From Apostichopus japonicus (taxonomy: Eukaryota > Echinodermata > Holothuroidea > Aspidochirotida > Stichopodidae), in assembly GCF_037975245.1 (NCBI RefSeq), contig NC_092563.1:14806001-14870000 (forward strand): DNA of 64,000 nt, written 5' to 3'. A model generated the notes under the pieces. It was not told where the DNA came from. It saw only the letters and a list, made by a program, of their open reading frames with translations, and searched no databases. Numbering within the stretch: position 1 is the first letter of the stretch; each line of letters starts with the position of its first letter. A program made the translations under genes and the position numbers. Below, in pieces: positions 50,956-63,842 of this stretch.

Positions 50956-51942
50956 AAGTAGTCAATACCCTGAAAAATAATTCCTTTAGCATTTAAGAGA
51001 AATACTATACCAAGCAGCTCTATCCTTCAGTGTAAATTGTGAACATGCATTAATTTGGAATGCACCACGTTGCAAGCCTTACATATCGTAGGGCTATTAT
51101 TGTTATATTTGTCAACCAGTGACCTGCTACTGTACTTGATTTAATCACAGTAAATTTTCTTGAAGATACAAGTGAAGAGCAAGATTATAGTTGTAAAGAT
51201 GATTGGCAAATACATATTGAATTATTTATTTTGTTCAAAGAAAAGCAAATTAAGTTGATTTAAATATAAAAAATTGAGTGAAAGTTTTATATATATATAT
51301 ATTGTTTTATCAGATTTTATGAACAGAACTACCTTTTAAGTTTAACTGTCAAAAATAGTTACTGTACTTATTGTCCTGCTAATTTTCAACTCAACATTCA
51401 CTACATTAACAACCAGTAGTATAGTCTAATTACGACCCACTGCGTTCAGTTCGAAAATATATATGCAAACCTTGTACATTTTAGCAATGCTTGCATTTCA
51501 CTACTGAAATTATTTTATCGTCTTATTCCATGTATTGTACCTTGACCACAAGATTTATGACTCAAGAAAACAGTTTCAAGGAACTGTACATTTGCAACAT
51601 TTTGTGAAGTGTTTCTCACTAGAATAGGTCTAAGTACTATGTACTGTACATGGGTACATCTTTGACAAATGTTTGTATCAATTGACAAGTGACTTACTAC
51701 TTTCTCAGAATATGTAGCCTAACATTTGTTTTAACATTAACAATGTCATTAAAAATTTACCACAAGTAGTTGTGCTTAAAGGTAGTCAGTATAGGCCCCA
51801 AATTATAGCATGCTATAATTGCTATAATTTTTCAAAAAGTTCTTTCCTGGAGGTCTTTACACACCAAATTGTTCTCAGACATTTTTAAGGAACACACAAG
51901 ATGACTGAATGTCCCAGTGAGGAAAAGTTCCTCAAAGGCTGT

Positions 51943-51948
51943 AATAAA
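51943..51948 (+). terminator. Polyadenylation signal candidate for FITM
   Basis: AATAAA 988 bp after the stop codon. No nearer canonical signal was seen. Confidence 0.35.
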
Positions 51949-52415
51949 AACAGTCCAAGAATTTGACCAAAGGTGACCATATTTGAATATCTAGCATACT
52001 TGGGGCCAATACAGCATACCTTTAAGCTTTTGTTATTCCTGTCTGCAGTATTGTCTTCATGTACTACAGTACATACCAGGACCACCACACCTATTTTTCT
52101 TTAATGAATTACCTCTAAGTGGCTTTAGTACCTTGTTGAAGTAAAAGTTGTTGGTCAAACTAAATAAGTATTGTCCATAGTTCTGAATTTGTCTTTGTTG
52201 CAGTACTCTACAAACTTTTATCAGACAGCCAACTGAACATTCATTTGCAAATGTTGTGAAGTGTGCAGGACAGTATATAAATGTTGCAATGTAGGGACTT
52301 TACACAGTCATTGAGAGAGTAGGGAATACTTCACCCAGAAAGTACCTCACTGAATCAGTTGTCCAGATCGTAGAAAACAAATACCACAAGGACCACAATG
52401 ATCTTCCTTTTTGTC

Positions 52416-52925
52416 TAAATTTTGCTTTAGTAATATTTGCTTTTCTTTTCTTCATCTTCAGCTAAGTATAGTAGGTGTTCTTTCATATTTACTGTTTCAA
52501 ATTTGGTTTGAACTTATTTCATAATAAAACACAGCCAGATGGCTATGATAGAGCAAAACAAAACAAAAACAGATTGTCTGTAATAATACACAGTTGAGTC
52601 GACTAATTTCTATTTTTAATGCAGTACCATTACCAAAAGTATGAATGATTGCCGATGTTTTATATGAGTCTTTGAACTGGTTCATATCTGTTGCATTACA
52701 GTATTGTCTAAATTTGGCTTTTGTAATATTTGCTCTTCTTTTCTTTCTTCTTGATCTTCAACTAAGTATAATAGGTGTTCTTTCATATTTACTGTTTCAA
52801 ATTTGATTTGAACTTATTTCATTATAAAAAAACAGCCAGATGGCTATTGATAGAGCAAAAGAAAAAAAAAACAGATTTGATATGAGCCTTTGAACTGGTT
52901 TATATCTGTTGCATTAGTGTATTCT
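52416..52925 (+). repeat. Tandem duplication, about 290-bp period
   Basis: TCTAAATTTTGCTTTAGTAA at 52416 and TCTAAATTTGGCTTTTGTAA at 52708 start two copies. Both contain GGTGTTCTTTCATATTTACT, ACAGCCAGATGGCTAT and CTTTGAACTGGTT.ATATCTG. Copies are about 90 percent alike with an indel. Confidence 0.85.
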
Positions 52926-55799
52926 GCCATATTCTTTCAACAGAATTTCACATATTTGTCAATGTGGGTATGAATGACATTTACCTTTGTCAAGTGTAAA
53001 GAAAATGTCTAAAACATTACATTGTGCATTGATCCTGTCATTAATGTTATATGTGAGTGTGTCAAGTGCTACAGTATGTTTATGAGGGTTCTTTTTTATC
53101 ACCTTTGTCCACCATAATGCCATGTTTATTTCCTGACTGCTGGGGTTTTCTTGAAAGGATATTGTAGTAGTAAATTAGGGAAAAGAAATATTAATTGAAT
53201 TTTATATGCCATTGAACATTTTATGTAAACATATGCAGGGTTTGAACTTGAAATATGCTGTGCAATGTGATAGTATTGGTGCTTCTTGTATTTTATGCCT
53301 GGTGGGAGGGCAAGGATGATGAGGGGGGTGGGAAGTGTTGCGGGGAGGTGGGTGGTTTCCAGAATGGGTGGTGAAAGTGATGCCTCATCATGATAGTAGA
53401 TTCCTTGCATAAGTCTGGAGCACGACCCAAAAGTGGGCTAAAAGAATTTTTCTGTGCCACGCTAGATTTTTGCAGATATTAAAACTTTATCCAGATAGTT
53501 TTAAGGCTTGTCGACAGAGATCGATTTAGAAATACTTTTAGCATCAAGTATAGTACATAGTAGAAGCTATGTAGCTTTCATGCATGTGAGCATTGTTTTT
53601 GAGGGGTTGGGGGATGGGGGGTTGGTGGGTCATGGCTCAGTCCTCATGAAACTGGGTCATGGGTTTCAGACACCTGGTTTAGAGAGAACTAAGCTCTGTA
53701 CATATGATTTATACTTTTGATGTGAAGAATTATCATTTGGAATTGAGTTCTATGGAACCAGCTCGAGGAGTATCAACCAATTAAAAGAAGATAAAACTTG
53801 CTAATTACCATTTTGACAACAATGACGTATTGTCATTATGTTTCATATTTTGTTTTTGAATACAATTAGCAATGCAAAGTGTAATACTATATCTGTAACA
53901 ATTTCATGGGGTTACATAGAATGAGGAATGATTAATTGGTGGATTGCTTTGTTGTAATTATAGAGATATATTGGGACACTGATTACTTTGAAATAATATA
54001 TACCATGTTTTTGTTTGTCTTTTGAATTGAATCTTATATTAATATAGTACGCAAAATCACAAATACTGATCAAGACTTTGTCCCTTTCTCTCTCTCTATG
54101 AGTGCTCTTTAAATTTCCCAACAGAAATCAAGATTTAAACTCCCTTTATCACATCATTACGATGCTGTTCTGTGGCTCCATAATGTTTGATTTCACATTT
54201 AGGCCTACCATAGTGGAGCAGCCAGTGGGACTGAGGGGAGAACAAACCCTGCCCGGGAAATTTTCGGATATGAAACGGGGATCGGCAAATGTGGCAAAAT
54301 ACAAAACAAACTTTAAAATCCTTTAAATAAGTGATATTTTATACTCAATAGTATACTTGCTGCCGCATAGCAGGATGTGATCTGTTTCTCCTTATTTGAT
54401 GCATGGTTGTAAACTGGTGATGGCGCCGACATTATCAGCTTGGAGTGAGTTTCGTAAGCTTTATTCATGCACTCTCATAGAAATTGTTATGTGCACTCTC
54501 CAGTTTAGGTTGTTAGAGTACTTTTGAGGAAGGGGGGGGGGAGGGACATTCACTGACGTGGTTGAACCCCTTCCCACAACGATCGAACGAAGTTAAACTT
54601 GGAGTTGAAAATTAAATTCTGAGGGCATCGCTCAATAACAATTCTCAACCTAAGGGTATTGTTTACACTGAAGAACGCAAATTCAAGTTTCTTGACGAAA
54701 ATTGAAAAAGGGTTAGTCCTATACGTGTATTTATGAAAGTTAGGTTTCTTTTCACAAAAATACAACGGTCCCGTCGGCCCTACCCAAAATGTTAAAACGA
54801 CCCTGTCAAAATGTTAAAATCGAGTTAATAACGATGATTGTTGCTATCGGTTTATCTGATAATTCACCGTTTTTTTCCTAATTTTTAAACATTTGGCTTG
54901 CCATAAATTTTCCGAACGTGTGTACAGCACAGAATTAATTTCTGGATTCAGCTGGTGGTTTCAGCTGATCTCTCTCATTTGACCTTGCTTAGCTGTATAC
55001 TACTACTACTATATATAGTTATTACAGCTAGCTGTCTTCGAAAAAGTGCCCATAAATAAAGCAATGTAGTATAGTGCATGCCCGCTGCATGTCTATGCGT
55101 TGATAATTTCCCAGAAGAAAGCAATTGGTCATTCAGATGGACTTGAGCATTTTGTGTTAGTGATCCTGTATTGGTGCTGGTCAGTGTTTTCCTGCATAAT
55201 GTAAGAAACCATAGCCTAAAGTTACCATTCAAAACAGAAACATAGGCCTAGGCTACCTTAACTTAGACTAGGCTGTTGTACTGCAGTGTAACTTACTGTA
55301 CACTGTTAGTGTGACCTAGTCTGTACCGAGAGAAGGCCTTCAGTAGGCTAAAGTTAGTGTACACAGTACAGAAGGTTCCATGGATATAATTGTAAATTTT
55401 TAACAAACACCAGGTGTCTGTGGGCCAGTTCACTAGTTAAGCTTTCAACACATGATAGAAACTTAAGTAGCCTGGATGGCAAACTACATTTCTTGAACTG
55501 TGAAAGTTGGATTAATCATATTTCACAGATTAGTTACCTAGGCTAGGCTAATAATACTTAGAACAGGGACCAGGTGAGATTGATAAGTAATAGGCCAATA
55601 CAGTTACACTTACAGAATATAGGAAAAATAGGCTTAAATTCATGATAGTCAGAGCTGTACATTTTGACGTAGCATAAGCTAGGCCTACAAGATTTGACAA
55701 CATTAAGATTAAAGCTTACTGTAGCCTCGGGGCTAAGTAAAGTACAAAGTTCACTAGCCCTTGCAGGAATCGCATCTACAGCCTATATAGTCAAAACTT

Positions 55800-56667
55800 C
55801 ATAATTGACGTACCCCCGTAATTGACGCACCTTCAATTTTTACTAGCAACAATACAGCAGGCCACCTAAACTTTTTGCAGTCAAGCAGAATGACATATTT
55901 CATGAGTTTGAATCCATTTCAGCTTTTTGCTGACTAAATTGTGGTATTGTTTAACAAAGTGGCTATTCTTACGACTGTTCGTAAGAATAATTTCTGATTA
56001 CGCATGCGCAGTTGCTATTTTTATGACAGTAGTACTATTTTTCACGACCAGGAGTAACAATAATTTCCGGTTAGGGTTAGTGTTAGTGTTAGGATTGGGG
56101 TTTAGGGTTAAAGTTAGGGTTAGGGTCACCCTTACTACATGCGCAGTTGCTTTATTTACTTTACTGCGTTTGAATTCGCCTTTGTCGTAAGAATAGTTTA
56201 TAAATAATTGTTACGACTAGTCGTAAGAATAGCCACGGCCATTGTTCAAGCTTTTAACACCCTCCACCCAGTTTTACACGTTTTTTAGGCATTTGGAAAT
56301 CTTAAATCCTAAAAATAACCAACATTACCTCAATATGATAACACTATTCTCTGGGACCTGACCTGTCTGAGGCTCAGGGCACATAGCAAGCAGCATCTAA
56401 AGTCAATGGATGTATACTAAGGCCTACACTAAAGTTAGCTTATCGACGAATGTGTCAATTTAGGGAATTGACATTGAAATTGACACGGCAGACATTTTGT
56501 GGTCAAATTCTGCTCAATTGTACGGTGCATAAGCACAGAACCTTAAATATTTTGAGATCATAACATTTCTGAGGAATTACACATATGAAAAACACATACA
56601 GTTGAGTGATTTGGATTTTTTCCTTGATAGAAATCGTTGATCAAATCCTTAAGTGCGTCAATTATGA
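55800..56667. mobile_element. Possible TIR element ending in ATAATTGACG
   Basis: CATAATTGACG and AATTGACGCACCTT on the left face AAGTGCGTCAATTATGA on the right. No target duplication was identified. It encloses the MITE at 55959. Confidence 0.4.
55959..56236. mobile_element. MITE carrying telomere-like TTAGGG repeats
   Basis: The ends GTGGCTATTCTTACGAC and GTCGTAAGAATAGCCAC are perfect 17-bp inverted repeats. The interior at about 56070-56128 has GGTTAGGGTTAGTGTTAG and GGGTTAGGGTCACC, a degenerate (TTAGGG)n. CGCATGCGCAGTTGCT and ATGCGCAGTTGCT flank it. Confidence 0.8.
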
Positions 56668-56878
56668 GCCCACCATGCTACAGTATGTACTGTATAGTAT
56701 GCTACTCTCCTCATTTTGGTGTACCATTGACTACAAATGTTGTAACATGTACTGTATGTTAACAGCTGCTGCTTAAAATTGTTTCTTGATCCACTGTTTC
56801 TTCGCCAGCGTTGGCATTACAGCCTTGCCTTGAGTACGGTAGTCACAGCATAAGCAACGTTTCTGAAGTACCCCCAAA

Positions 56879-59800
56879 ATGGCATTTGTGCAAGAATTCA
56901 AGGACCACAGAGATAGGTAAGCAAGATAAACTCTGAATAGTTGGGCACTACCCCTCCCTCCAGCCTCCACCCCACCCCATCCCATCCCACCGTTACTAGT
57001 TATTTAACTGTTAATATTATTGCCAAATAATGAACACTGTGAGTATTGCCAGAGGCCCTCTTCATTAGGTGAGTTACAGCAGCTTCTGTTGATATGCGAC
57101 TCAGTCGTGGAATGCTGTCAGATTTGTGATGAGTTTCTAAACCTTGGTCTTCAAAAGTCAATTTTGATGCCACCTTTCACAGACCTTAAGTTAATAACGG
57201 TTTCTAAATTGGGTTGAACTGCACATTTTTGCACAGTGATATTTCTTGTAGTACTCTATTTATCATCCATTGCATGTTCAAGAAATTATGAACCACTTGT
57301 AATCTGATCCTCTAGAAAATCTAGTCTTTCAGTTTCTTCTTTTCAAAATTTACTGAATAAAAGATCTCTGTTGTTACTTTATTTGCGTGAACTTTGTTAT
57401 TCAAGACCTGTACAAGAAAATAGACAAGTTTACACATCTGAACATGTAGGTAAAATTTAATGCTTCATATCTTTTGATCGATTCCAAGATTTAGGGATCT
57501 CTCCAAAGGGAGATCATTATTGCACAGGGATGGGAATTTTTCCAGGTGAGAGGGGAGGGGAAGTTGGTTTGGTGTATGGTTTCATTAGTTGGCATAATTT
57601 TTCTTCATGACAGTAATTTTTTTTTTTTTTTGCTTTTGAGGTGTTTTTGGTCTGTTACGGTTGAATTAATTTGTGACCTTCATTTAATTCTTGACAGGTT
57701 TTCACTCTTAATGTTAGACCCTGGTGAGATTTACTTTGAAGATTTCAGTGTTAATCTAATACCAACTGATGTATCACCACCAGAAACTGAGGAAAGGTAA
57801 AGGAATTGATTATTAAACTATTATAGTATGGAATTTAGTGAATTAGCTAGGTTACAGTGCAATTCCAATATTTCAGTGTTAACCTAATACCAACTGATGT
57901 ATCACCACCAGAAACTGAGGAAAGGTAAAGAAACTAATAATTAAACTATTAAAGTATGGAATTAAGTGAATTAGCTAGTTTACAGTGCAATTCCAATATT
58001 TCTGTAATGGATGTGGATCATAAGATCAGATCCAAAGTCCAGTAAACAATAAGACAAAGATTGATGTGTATTGCAGCACAGACATACCAAAGTAGATTTG
58101 CAAGTAAGATGATATCCCTTTGTAAATAAGATGGTATCCCTTTGTAAATAAGATGGTATTGTTTTCTGTAACTGAGACACAGATTTATAGTCATATGCCT
58201 CACAGTACAAGTGGATGTGGAGGCTATTCCACATGACATCAGTTTGATTTAGTACAGTGCTCCAAGGTACTTCAGGGGTTAATGGAGGCAGCGATGTACA
58301 GAACATATCATTCCCTCTCATCTTCGCGCACCCATGTGGCCCAGGCAGTAAAAGACACCATTATTCCGTAAATTTTGAGCTACAGTATGTTGGTAACCCT
58401 GTTGGTATCATTACCTGTTCATATATACAAAATAATTTTGCTACTGTATATACAGCACCCCTTTGATTGAACTCTTGCTACACCACTCATTATAGTATTT
58501 ATGTAGCAACTTCTTACCTAAAGGTAAATCTGTTCCAGAGGGGCAGGGATGCTGGGAGGGAGGGGATTTCATTGACAGTTACATTGTTAATTCAAGGTTG
58601 CAACCTGTGACTATAGTGTATCTCTTAACTAGCATAAATTTACAACAAAGAATTCCAAAAGCCACTTTGCAACATATCTAGATAATATTTATTGTGGATC
58701 TTTTTACTTTTGTTGGTTTGCCAGAGGGGTGCAAAAGTTGCAAAATTAATACAAGTACAGAATTCACTTCAGCTGCAGCTTGGGGACAACTTATCTACAG
58801 TGACATCACAAACTGCTATATAAATGCACAAATTGCCATGCAACAGCATTTGTTGTACACGGAACTGATGCATTTTCATTGTCTTATTAAGTTATTACAA
58901 AATTCGTATATCTCAGAAAGTTCTGCTAATCAAAGTGTTAACATGACAGTTTTGTCCCTCCTGCTTTTGCAATGTTGGTTTAGCTTGCCTAGTCTCATAA
59001 TAAAAAATAAAAACAAACGACAGACAGAAAGGAAGAAGTAACGAAAAATGCATAAAATTGTGACTAGTTTGCAGAGAGTATATCATGGACCTGAAATTGT
59101 AAATTTTTCAACTTTGTTCAACAGGAAGTCAAGAGGCAGGTTAAAAGTTTGCTCCAAGAGTTTAGTTTTTGATCCTCAAGATACTTCCCAACCACTCATA
59201 AAGGTGAGAAAAGAAATGACCTTAGTCTGTTCATTGACATTTACATTATATATATGAGAGAATCATGAGTCATGCACATCGTGTGATGTGATATTTGCAA
59301 ACATTGAACACTGAAGTTGCCTTCACAGCTCTTCAACTGTTGAGTTTAGATTTTTCAAGGACCTTCATAAAAGTAGTTGAAATTTCTATGCTAGTGTTTA
59401 ACTAAAACATGGAGCTTTTATATGTGTTGCAGGTTTTCAACTAGTTGTGTGATAGACTGGATACATATTCAACATTAACTGAAACTAGTTGTATGATAGG
59501 CTTGATGCATATTCAACACTAACTGAAACAAGTTGGGTGATAGGCTTGATACATATTCAACATTAACTAAAATCCACATTCTTCTGTGATCCATCTTCCT
59601 ACTCCTCGGTTTTGCTAATTAATTCCTTGTGTGTGTAATTCCTGACCTTCAAGGATAAAAATAAAATCCAATTTTTACAGTGTTATGTTCTCAAAACATT
59701 ATGATTACAGGAATGTAGCGATGTAGTAAAGGGATTATTTCACATTCTCTGCTGATGTGTAGTATGAGAAAAAGCTACAGATCAGGTATTCTCCTGAGTG

Positions 59801-62800
59801 TAATGTAGTGAAACACAAAATATGCTATGCTATAGCGGGGCTTCTCAAGTGGCTGCAATCTGGCCTGCAAAAGATATATTGAATTTGCACTCATCTGTAA
59901 TGCAGGCCCTAAAGGCATACTGTATTTATGTAATAGGCTAGAACACCCTACTGTCCTAACCTGCAGTCCTGCACATTGCACAATGTAGGTAAAGTAAAAT
60001 TTTGGTTCTCTCTGCCCTTTGCTCCAACCAGTGTTTCTGTCTGGTCCAGGTTAGTAAGTTAATGGAGAACCCATTCCTTAGAGGTACTGTATGCATTGTA
60101 TTACCTAAACATGGTGCCTTTGCATGGCTGCCGTACAAAGTCAGTGAAACGTGCTGTATGTTTTTTTAAGCTGTCTGTCATTGAGGAATTGGATAATTTT
60201 CAATCAGCAATCTCAAGAAAGTTAAGTTTGTTTCATTTCCTCGTAGTTTCCCTTTCAACGATGTGACAAGATCATCGAACATGAACAAGCCCTCATTGCC
60301 AGGTAAGCTGTAGAGAAATGAAAGAAACTTATACAAGACCTTATTCATCAACTGACAATCAAAACAATTAAGAAGAATTGGAGAATGTATGAAGAAAGAA
60401 AAGATCTGCTTGAAATAGCAATTGTAACTAATCTTATTTTAAAAACAAGGAAATATAAAAAAAAGTTGAAGAGACTAACAAATGCTGTTCTTGCAGTAAA
60501 ATGTAATGAAATGAAAGGAAGTAGTGATTGGATAGCTTAATATGTCAAACTAATTTAAAACTGTCCTGTTAATTCCAAAGATTCGTTGAGCCTTGCCTTT
60601 GTTTATCTGTCACATTGAATAATCGGTCCATAAACTCAATGTAGCATCATCCCCCCCTTCTCAATTCTCCCCCCCCCCCATTTTTTATCCCTTTCTGAAG
60701 GCTAAAGGGATCTGTGTTTTCATTATTGGTTGGAGGTCAAAGGTCATTTTAGGTCCTGGTGGAGGAAATGTCACTATAGCTTGTAAACAAGCTCACCCAA
60801 CAGCTAACATTTGGTGAATCTGATAGATGGGTCATAGTTGCTCCTCCAACATATGTCTTTTTAGTAGAACTTTAATGGAGGTCAAAAGCATTATATGAGG
60901 TCATCAGGGGCAGAAACCAAGAAAAACCCTTGTAAACATGATAACTCTAGCTTTGATCAATATCATACTTGCAATGTGGGTGCCTCTGTTATTGGTGGAT
61001 GTCAAAGGTTATTCGTGGTCAGTGGTTGTCAAATGTTGAAAACCTTTTTAAGCCTACAAATGCAGTGGATAAAAGCTGAAACACATTTCAACAGGCTATA
61101 TCAGGTGGTTAAAATTTGATGAATCTTACACACTTGGTGTGTACTGCAGATGTTAAGAAATAGTAATACTGCCTCTTTGATGTTCCCGAAAAACTCCATC
61201 GAGACACCGTACAGGCCCCTTATATATTTATCTAGGTCGACGATTCAGTTTTCCCACGAGAAGTTTTAACTATCTTATTGAATCATGTCACAGGGCCTTT
61301 TCTAAAAATAGATTCGATGTGTCTGTAGAACATTCGAGAAGGTTCTTCTCACGTGGTATAGAAGTTTCCATAAAAAATACTGCATCAAGATAACCCCAGT
61401 ACATCTCTCTCACGAGTCCCGATATAATATTACATGTCGGAGGAGCCGGGCTTGTCATAATACTACACTAACTGAACTCTGCTGTTGGTAAATTCCTTTA
61501 ATTGGACAGATATTGGTCAGCTTCAGTGTTTTATAAAGCTATATGTAGTGCTGTATTAAAGGTCTGACATATCATCTTGAGGAGTATATATTCCAATATA
61601 GTTAAACCATGAATTCTGTTTTATAATATTGCACAAACCTACAGTATCGGTATCATAGAATAGATGCTCTCATAGCAGGGGACTTTAACACACCTAGTCC
61701 TTTTCGATGCCTCAGTTTGAAGTGGAAAGGTGAAAGGTTATCTTTGGCAATCTCTAGTCTGAGACATTTGTCAGTGATTGCCCATTTAATCAAACGTTTT
61801 ATGGGAAAGTGGCGATCTAACTAAACAGCACACTTAGCAAGATGAAAAGTTAGATGTTATTATGTACAATGGCTCTCTACAGATCTGTGTACATGGAAAG
61901 CCCATGATCTTTACAGCGTCACATAGATTCGTCTTCATAGATTCGTAAATTAGCTGTTACTTGCCAATGAACTAAACTAGTCAGAGGTAATGTTATAACG
62001 ATACTCCTATGGCTGAAACTGATCGTGGGACAAAATTCTCCAAACTGAAGATAATGTTCACAACTAAGCAAACATTCCAAATTTATCACATTACAAGAAC
62101 AACTTAAGATCGATATTAGAATAGGATAGTTAAAGCTCTTGAAAACATCTGCCCGGTTCTTTCCTGTTCTGTAAACAATCCCCATTATGCTTTTCCTTAC
62201 CAGTAGATTTATGGATATGAAAATAGACAAAGGAAAGCAGATAATATTAATTATCTCTGATTTTTTTTCTCTGTTCTTTCTTTCTCTTTGGCAGGCAGAC
62301 CACCAACGCTATCGCAATACATTGCAAACAGATCGTCGAAATGAAAGCCGATAATATGATCAGCCCTTTCAAGTTTAAACAGGTTTGTTTGTTTATTTTA
62401 GCCAACTTTTTTTTTGTGCATTACAAGGATTAAATGCTTAAAGTAGTACGCATAATTATGTGCTTCAAAATAGACATGAAGCACTCCCATAGAATATGCA
62501 ATAAGAGGTCTAGACATTAGTCATGTGTTTGTGTGTGTGTCTGCTGTCACATGTCGTTACTCATAAATACTGTATAAACAATATGATGGTATTATGGGGC
62601 GCCGTTATGGCAACAAGTTATATACATAACACATACCACGAGGCTTCAATGAAAGTATTTGCCGTGCAAATGCAGTCTTTCTGATCAAATTCGGTTTTTC
62701 GTGAAAGAGCAAAGAAATTGCAGACTAGATTGGGATTTGAACCAGCGAACGTAGGACTGCATGACTAGCTCCGGGTACAAGTGGTGTAGTGGTCCTCTTG

Positions 62801-63842
62801 CCGTAAGTACCAGAATGGGTACAAAGCTCTTGTCTGGCTAAAGTTTGAGTACTAATCTTGTTCTAGTAATATATTAGATTTCCAAAAATGAGTACAAATC
62901 CACAAGGTGGAGTACAAGCACAGCTATGAGTACCAGTACAAACTTGCTTCAAGTCTCCCTCAAGCATACAGTTCCTGTCCTCTGATGATCGCCAAGTAAC
63001 CATCTCACTGATTTGTTTACATTTATTGCCGGTCATTTTTCAGCTGTAAATATTGACGTTAAATTTTTTTTATTTGGCTTGCAGAACAGGACAAATTTTA
63101 TATTTGAGCTGAACTACTGTAAGTCAGAAGATTTTCTTGCCACCGCCTGCCAGCTTCTTCGAGCCTCAACCTTGCCTACACTCGATCATGATTCAATGGT
63201 ACGGTCCTTCTCCTTCTTTTTCATGTTTAGTCCAAAAGTTTGAAATGAGTGGAGTATTTAAAAGATGAACGTGGCGAAGATTTAGTACCAAGCTGTCAGG
63301 GTGAATAACGCTCGAATTGGCTTCCGATTTGTAGCTGATTAGCCAAAAAAATGTGCAAATGTAACATTAAGGGGTTCTTTTGCTCTGAAGAAAATTGAAT
63401 TCACATGTTTGAGAAATAGTAAAACATTTGCTTTTAAGCTGTACATCTCTGATATCTCTGTAATTATGAAAGTTCTCATTTGTTTTTACAAAACTTTGAA
63501 TGAACATACAGTATCTCACAGGTCCCATGTTGGAATTGAACACACACAAACAAATTACAGTAGGATGCTTAAATTATTGTCCTCTTTTGTTTGTCAAAAG
63601 TAACTTGACCTATAAACTACCCTTTAAAATTTGATCTTTTAATTTGTATTTTGCAGATAGCAGCTATAGTGTTTTCCAGACAGAACAGAGTGCCGTTTGA
63701 CACAAGCCGTCTGGACAACTTGTTTGAGAAAATCGTCTTGGAAACCACGGCTGAGAGAATCATGCCGTTGGTGGTGAATCCCGGTCGCATTCTGTTAACC
63801 TCAGATAGGCTGTATTTTCAACCATTTAACAATGTAGAAAAC
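56879..63842 (+). CDS. NSMAF: NSMAF/FAN N-terminal part, seven exons, gene continues right
   Basis: Coding exons: 56879-56916, 57698-57796, 59125-59203, 60247-60302, 62295-62382, 63085-63198 and 63657-63842. They total 660 nt (220 codons), all GT-AG and in phase. FAN is the adaptor that links the TNF receptor to neutral sphingomyelinase. The start MAFVQEF and the blocks RFSLLMLDPGEIYFED, GRLKVCSKSLVFDP, TSQPLIK and NRTNFIFELNY match the N-terminus of the vertebrate protein. ERIMPLVVNPG and LTSDRLYFQPFNNVEN match its GRAM/PH-like domain start. The vertebrate protein is about 917 aa; the BEACH domain and WD40 repeats must lie beyond the window. The frame after 63842 runs into an intron (donor GTAAGT). 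Exon 2 is followed by a partial tandem copy of itself, listed separately. No promoter was identified. Confidence 0.93.
57743..58000 (+). repeat. 128-bp tandem duplication creating a second copy of the NSMAF exon 2 end
   Basis: Copy 1 starts inside exon 2 at TTTCAGTG (57743) and runs through the donor into the intron. Copy 2 starts at 57871 and ends near 57997. Identity is about 94 percent by eye. In copy 2 the TTTCAG serves as an acceptor-like site and GTAAAG as donor, giving a potential 48-nt exon at 57877-57924 (16 codons, phase-neutral) that repeats VNLIPTDVSPPETEE. Confidence 0.9.
58105..58160 (+). repeat. 22-bp tandem repeat
   Basis: About 2.5 copies of CCCTTTGTAAATAAGATGGT plus AT, in NSMAF intron 2. 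Confidence 0.8.
59439..59571 (+). repeat. 44-bp minisatellite, three copies
   Basis: Three units of the form ACTAGTTGTATGATAGGCTT, then GATACATATTCAACATTAAC, TGAA. A few differences separate units. In NSMAF intron 3. Confidence 0.9.

Larger units (their letters stand above)
50956..56878. other. FITM 3' UTR and intergenic region before NSMAF
   Basis: No further gene was recognised. It holds a tandem duplication at 52416-52925 and the element at 55800-56667. Words of the ACTGTAC/TACAGTA type recur. Confidence 0.5.

Noticed and set aside
62700-62800. tRNA gene
   Set aside because: A GGTTCAAATCCC B-box is present on the minus strand but no matching A-box or cloverleaf on the same strand; at most a SINE fragment.
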